A DNA stretch of 64,000 nt, from positions 124,001-188,000 of the forward strand of contig JASSKH010000020.1 of assembly GCA_031763025.1 (NCBI GenBank), in the 5' to 3' direction. Each line of letters opens with the position of its first letter. The stretch's first letter is position 1. The notes under the pieces were generated by a model, which did no database searches, had not been told where the DNA came from, and saw only the letters and a list, made by a program, of their open reading frames with translations. This document shows positions 59,401 to 64,000 of this stretch, one piece after another. This DNA comes from Macrocystis pyrifera. Lineage: Eukaryota > Sar > Phaeophyceae > Laminariales > Laminariaceae. Made by a program: the position numbers and the translations under genes.

Positions 59401-60149
59401 CGGGCATCAGCGTTCAAACCGACGATGAAGACGGTGTCGGCCACAGCATCGTCATATACGTCGGCGACCCCAGCGTATTAGACACCAGCTGCCCTCAGGA
59501 TGGCCAACCATGCCTCGGTGACGGTGCCTTGACGGTGCTCCTGGACGGTGTAAGCGTGACAGCGCCTGGAGAAAAGGATGTGGGACCCGGAATTTCCTTC
59601 GCGGCGGCCAACATACCAGGCGAGTGCCGACCGTTCGGCTTCGAGAAGTACTGGCAGCAGAAGGTCCGCGAAGCCGAGCTCGTCGCAGCCCAATCAGGTC
59701 GCCGTCTTTCAGCGTCTCCGACCATGGACCGGTGGATTGCAGACGACGCTTTCGCCACAAACCCGGGTGAATGCAAGGAGTATGTGTCCAACGCGATGGA
59801 AAATGACGGCTTATACACCCACCAGTCCGACCACGTCTCGATCCAGATCGTTACCCCGAACCTCACCCTGCGTCTCAACCACGGCAAGATGCACCAGCTG
59901 CCGGAGAGGGACCCAACGGACACCTTCGATATCCCAGACCACACTACGTTCCAGATGAACCTCGGGTTTACTGGCATTAAGGGGGATACAACATTGCAAG
60001 GTATCATTGGCGAAACCTCCGTGCCCACGATAGACCAACATGGAGCGAAGATCATGTCGGGGCTTGAAGCCATTCGCGGGCAGGAAGAAGACTACAAGGT
60101 GCACGGTGCACTCGGCAAAACGTTCGAGCAGCTTGTCACAGGCGTCTAA
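47445..60149 (+). CDS. Subtilase-like peptidase with C-terminal VWD/root-cap-like domain (13 mapped exons, 5' incomplete)
   Basis: Exons joined by phase and family similarity: 47445-47600, 50557-50587, 51193-51272, 51762-51841, 52576-52690, 52960-53063, 53758-53902, 56016-56135, 56613-56780, 57457-57619, 58102-58187, 58478-58652, 59227-60149. Domain order: Asp motif ICVMSDSFNN; DEGSAMIEL, where Glu stands at the position of the subtilisin His; VIVDDIGYYTEPSFRDGVIA; YFSSAGNSG (oxyanion-type Asn); SMFGHACATNAISVAA; VEGFSSRGP; and the serine motif FPGTSAAAPVAAA. SDAGFGIISAQQ closes the peptidase domain, which is like those called S8/S53-like in bacteria. The last exon adds a GDPHLVGLAGQKFDFTG domain. 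It would be a proteolytic enzyme, probably secreted, but the N-terminus and any signal peptide are not resolved. Exons 52960, 53758 and 56016 are less certain, and one more small exon may lie between 53903 and 56015. The start at 47445 is an acceptor (GCCAG); CAG at 47462 is an alternative. Confidence 0.8.
47601..50556 (+). other. Large intron of the peptidase gene
   Basis: Donor AAG|GTACAG at 47601 and acceptor CTACAG at 50556. The intron is 2,956 bp and contains the second copy of the poly-C-ended repeat (48447-48618) and an unassigned minus-strand frame (49164-49574, containing KAFNWPSAKGGYGLEE) that may be a transposon remnant. The join gives VVK-DLPGVEGTDEG, which fits the family. Confidence 0.7.
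48447..48618 (+). repeat. Dispersed structured repeat with poly-C end, copy 2
   Basis: Same family and orientation as 1590-1741. This copy has two 5S-like blocks, GTCTATGGCCATACG and ACTACGGCCATGCATGA, and a duplicated GAGTACA before the C run (about 48601-48618). Confidence 0.75.
59227..60149 (+). CDS. Terminal exon: VWD/root-cap-like domain
   Basis: Opens after TTTCAG with HGDPHLVGLAGQKFDFTG, the G-D-P-H...G-x-x-F-D-F-x-G signature of von Willebrand type D-like and plant root-cap (LEA-related) domains. About 230 residues on, QGIIGET and IRGQEEDYKV match the domain's second half (G-x-x-G-x-T...E-D-x-Y). It has Cys pairs (SCPQDGQPC, PGEC twice), which suggests an extracellular protein. It ends in TAA at 60147-60149. 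The exon joins 58478-58652 in phase (CCT-G / GC-CCG, giving PGPAVLVHG), so it is the tail of the peptidase and not a separate gene. At 307 codons it is by far the longest exon. Confidence 0.85.
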
Positions 60150-63100
60150 CTGCAGGTGTGAGGAACTGACGACGCATGCAAATGTAGAGACACCATGAAA
60201 CATGTATGAGGCTACGCACTCACTAACGTGTATCATCCAACAGAATCATTTTGTACATATATATTTCTGTAATCAACAATAGTACGTGGTCAGTACGATA
60301 TGCACAGACACCATGGGATAGGGGAAGAACAAACTCTGCATACTGCACACAGTACTCGAATATGGATGATTAGCTGGTTCACTTGAAGGAACGCATTCAT
60401 GAACATGTTGTACTCATCCGTGTGACTCTTGACATAGCACATCCATATACATTTAGGCCTACACCAAGCCGAACGAGCACGTAAGCGTCGGGATATGCCC
60501 CGCCTCTTCCTGAAGCTCAAGGGTGGTATGAACCATGCCATCGGTCGTGAACTATTTCACAGGCATTTTGATGTACATAACACGACAGTTTCACGGTGTG
60601 CTCTTGAACAATTATGACGTGCGTTAAATATTTGTGCCACAACTTCGATTTGGTCGAAACGTCACATATGTGTTTAAAAAGTTGTTGATGCGTGATACTA
60701 TAGAGGTAGCACTTTTTCGCAGAAACTAAACCCCAATTCAGGTGCTCTTTGGCCCAGCTCATGTCGACATTGAACTCTGGAGTTCACAGTACATTACAGG
60801 GCATGTTCAGGCAAACAGGGTTGCTCATGGGGTTAAACGTACGCCATTCTCCAGAATCAGATTTGGGGTGGCAAATAAATCTCTACTGGGACGAATAAAC
60901 CTTGCGCGTCTCTATCGTAGAAGGCGTCTGACAAAGCAGGTAGTCAGATCCCCAACCTCATCATAGTTTTTTGCTGGTTAACGTCGCCCATTGGAAACGA
61001 TGATGAACACATTCATGTTTGAACTCGCCCCACAAACACACTTGTGCGAGGTAATGTTCACGATGTCCTACAAGGTCGGTCACTACACGTGACTACATTG
61101 TCGAAAATTCCCTCTCTTAATCAAAGAATTCGTCATTAAATAACCTTTTCCCCCTGATTGCGAACTAAACGCAGCCGTGTGTTCGTTGCATGTGCAGGCG
61201 CGCGTCTTCATGAACGAGACATCAACGACACGGCGACAGTTACAAGGCCAGGCGACAGCTGGTGTAGAATCTCGGCCGTCGGAGACAATCCGCCCCTACT
61301 ACACTGGCACAGTGATTTGTGTCGAAATGATTCTTCACCAGTGACACCCAAGGCCTGCGCGATAGAAAGCGCTTGGACGTGCGGGCGTCGCTATTCGGAT
61401 TCATAATGCAAGCTATAGCATTCGTTGTTCTTTACGCCTACACTGAACATTTTACGTCGTGGCTGCATTGTGGACGATTTTAACGCTCGAGATAATTCTC
61501 AAAGTACTATGTACCGAGTGTGTACCTCATTTCCTTAACAACCTTTTTCGGTGACAGAATAGATATTCCGTCGAAGAGGGGACATCCGAATGCACACACA
61601 TACAATTGATCCGGAGTTGTAAGTAACGGGTGAAAGCCGAAACCAGGGTGGAGTTTCGAGAACACGAATCGCATGAATAAGACAGTTGGCGGTTTGCTGA
61701 TACACCAGCCATATACACTAACCATATGGACCTGATAGACGTTCAAGTTGGCGTTGATGCCCTTGGTTAATGGCGACAAACTACAGGTACGTGTATTTAA
61801 ACAACGGACCAAGAATGCCAGAAAAATAATATTTTTTTGCTGTCGTCCTGGGCCACAATGTGTTAAACTGCTACAATAGAATGCCGCCATGTACCACGAC
61901 GTCTGGATATACAATTGTTTCCTCTTATTATTTATACAACACCAAAACATCCGTTCCGATCTCGAACAGACTATGTCCAGCGCATTTTTATCGGAGGTTT
62001 GTTCCACATTCCAGAAGGTTCGTTTCAATATAGATCGAGAAAACATTAGCTTCTGTTTTCACCACGTCATATCCTAGTCGACATCTGGTATGGTCTACCC
62101 AATCTATCCTTAAGACGGCAGCTCTGGTGGCCAACGCCGTCCTATTGAGTAAATACGATTGGTTCTACCGAATGTAGCACATACAGATTGGCCACCCAGC
62201 GTACAATAAACAAATCGCCAGCATATTCACCGGGAGTTCATCTCAAAACAAATGGCTTTCCGACCAAGTCGCTGTTATGTGAAGTTGTTCTTCACGCCGT
62301 GTCTCAGTGTGCGTGGTTTGAGATTAAATATTTCGTCTCTCGTTTTTTTTTAGTCCATTTTTTTCTTTGTCGCGGCTTCGCGCCTTCCGCCTCGATAGGT
62401 GTCGAATAGAAAAAGGCGGTTTTCCCTCATCGGTTGCCCAGAAATCGTATCAACAGACAGGAGCGACGGTGTAGTAATCAATCGACGGTTTGCCACCCTG
62501 TAAACGCTAGAGAACATCCAAATTGAAATTTTTCAATTTGCTTGTGAAATAAAAAAAAACAAGTCGTTTGTACTTTCGTACACAGTGCCCAAATCACTAC
62601 CTGGTAATTGAATCCTCACCCAATACTTACAACATGCGTGGTTTGCCTTTAGACTGGACCCACGCTCTGCGGCGATGCTTGATCTCCTGCATATACACTT
62701 CTGCCCTTCCCAGCGGCATTGAGATAGGCTAAAACACGGCTACTCAATTTCCGGGTGGTCTGTGTCCGACTATGTCAGTAGGCTCAGCACCATCCGGAGC
62801 CTTAAACACTTCCGACTTGTCACCATCCCTGGAGGTGCCTTGATGTTCAATTCGGCTGTTGGTGTGGTGTTCAACTAGAATTGAACAGGGCATCATTGGA
62901 CAGATACATGTGCCGGGCGGCATCTTGCCAGCCTTTACGATGATGTCTCTCACGCACTACGTTTTTATCACATGCCGTGCGCTAGAGTTGTTGGTACCAC
63001 TTGGTACTAGCGAAAGCCGCCACGTTCCAGCTTCAAACGACTTCGCACATGCGTACAAAACGACCTCGAAAACGAAACGCATCTGGGTTACGTTTCGTGA

Positions 63101-64000
63101 CCACACGAAAACGATCGTGTTGACCGTCACGGAAAACTATTTATTTCGCCTAAGGAGGCACTTAACGTTTTTCTCTTTCTTTTGGGGGGGGTAACTTTGA
63201 CCCACGATCGCACCCAAGCGTCTCCTGGTCCCCGGGCCGGCCGGTGACTCTACTCTCTAGATGTTTATCGGAGCAGAAGAAGCCATCGCGTTTTAAACTC
63301 GCGGCGTTTTCAATTTCGGCTGGTTGGTGGATGCCGGCGAGCGACCGTGACTCGGAAAAAGTTCAATACACCAGGGTACGTTTCTCTTGAGATTTATCTC
63401 CCGCAGGTTCCCAACAAAGACCCACACTTCGATTTTGGAGGTGCTGCAGTGGTCACAACTGGTCCATAGTAAGGGTACACAAAATAAAAACAAGAAACAA
63501 CCTTTGACTGAATGTTTGCATTTCACTTGCGGACAGCTATAGCTCCTCACAGGAACTACAGCACGAATCACGAGGTGTTCAGGTGTACTTGACGTTGGAA
63601 GTGGATAGCAAAAGAGCAAAACAAAATGCCTTATTTCATGCAAGGGAGCATAGCGCCATGACTATGTCACTGATGAAGATATTATAGCCTTTACTCAAAT
63701 AATTGCATTTCTCCAGGCGGATGGTATACCTCCTTACATGTCCGCGTTGAAGGTGCCGCGGGAGGCAAAGCTACGTTCCCACAATGGGTGGTACGTTATT
63801 GGGCCCAAAGAGGGTGAATAGAGTCCTATAAGATCGAGCTTCTGGTCTATTGCGACAACGTTTTTATACCTACGAAACACGGATCTTGACCGTATATCCA
63901 GTACTCTCGTTGCAAGTACCACGTGTGGCCGAAACGCCTATTAACAGGTGCCGGTGCTTGACGACGCAATAATGAAGACGCTCGTGTCCCGTTCAGTACG
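60150..64000. other. No recognisable gene
   Basis: Downstream of the peptidase gene. Several open stretches were inspected (60742-60966, 61158-61406, 62859-63194, minus 61507-62046); none shows a family motif strong enough to call. G-rich tract GGGGGGGG at 63184-63191. Further exons of a neighbouring gene could be present. Confidence 0.45.

Noticed and set aside
61158..61406. Possible LysM start (TRPGDSWCRIS)
   Set aside because: Only the first few residues fit; the rest of the LysM pattern is missing.
61507..62046. 179-codon minus-strand frame downstream of the peptidase gene
   Set aside because: Long but without any recognisable motif, composition bias or splice context; chance is a sufficient explanation.

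Overview
This is a nuclear-genome window from a eukaryote. The evidence is a long gene split by many GT-AG (and one clear GC-AG) introns, an intact LTR retrotransposon, remnants of a DIRS-like tyrosine-recombinase retroelement, TIR DNA transposons, foldback elements, micro- and minisatellites, and one 100-N scaffold gap. No bacterial operon structure, CRISPR array or rRNA operon is visible. The mix (intron-rich protease with an algal/plant-like C-terminal domain, Ty3 and DIRS-like elements) suggests an alga or other protist, but I cannot name the organism.

Layout: 0-4.6 kb is repeat-rich and non-coding as far as I can read (a 105-bp in-frame tandem duplication, CAG-type repeats, a degenerate ~0.2-kb tandem repeat). 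4.65-6.95 kb holds a decayed DIRS-like element (reverse transcriptase, RNase H, tyrosine recombinase). 7.396-18.334 kb is a complete Ty3-type LTR retrotransposon with nearly identical LTRs and a 4-bp target duplication; its Gag has a CCCH zinc finger, a single in-frame UGA followed by a hairpin separates gag from pol, and the pol tail carries an out-of-frame Tudor-like segment. 18.3-45 kb is a graveyard of repeats: dispersed repeats, a segmental duplication beside the scaffold gap, two foldback elements with a shared terminal motif, a mariner-like element with Stowaway-like ends, a cluster of GC-rich hairpins, and a large long-TIR element. 47.4-60.15 kb is the one clear host gene: a subtilase-like peptidase (DEG replacing HGT, and GTSAAAP serine motif) whose last exon encodes a VWD/root-cap-like domain. 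The last 4 kb holds nothing I can recognise.

How it works together: the Ty3 element looks like a recent arrival beside an old DIRS-like relic. The protease gene is the only probable host function; its 5' end and several middle exons are unresolved, and its large first mapped intron hosts a copy of a dispersed repeat also found at 1.6 kb.
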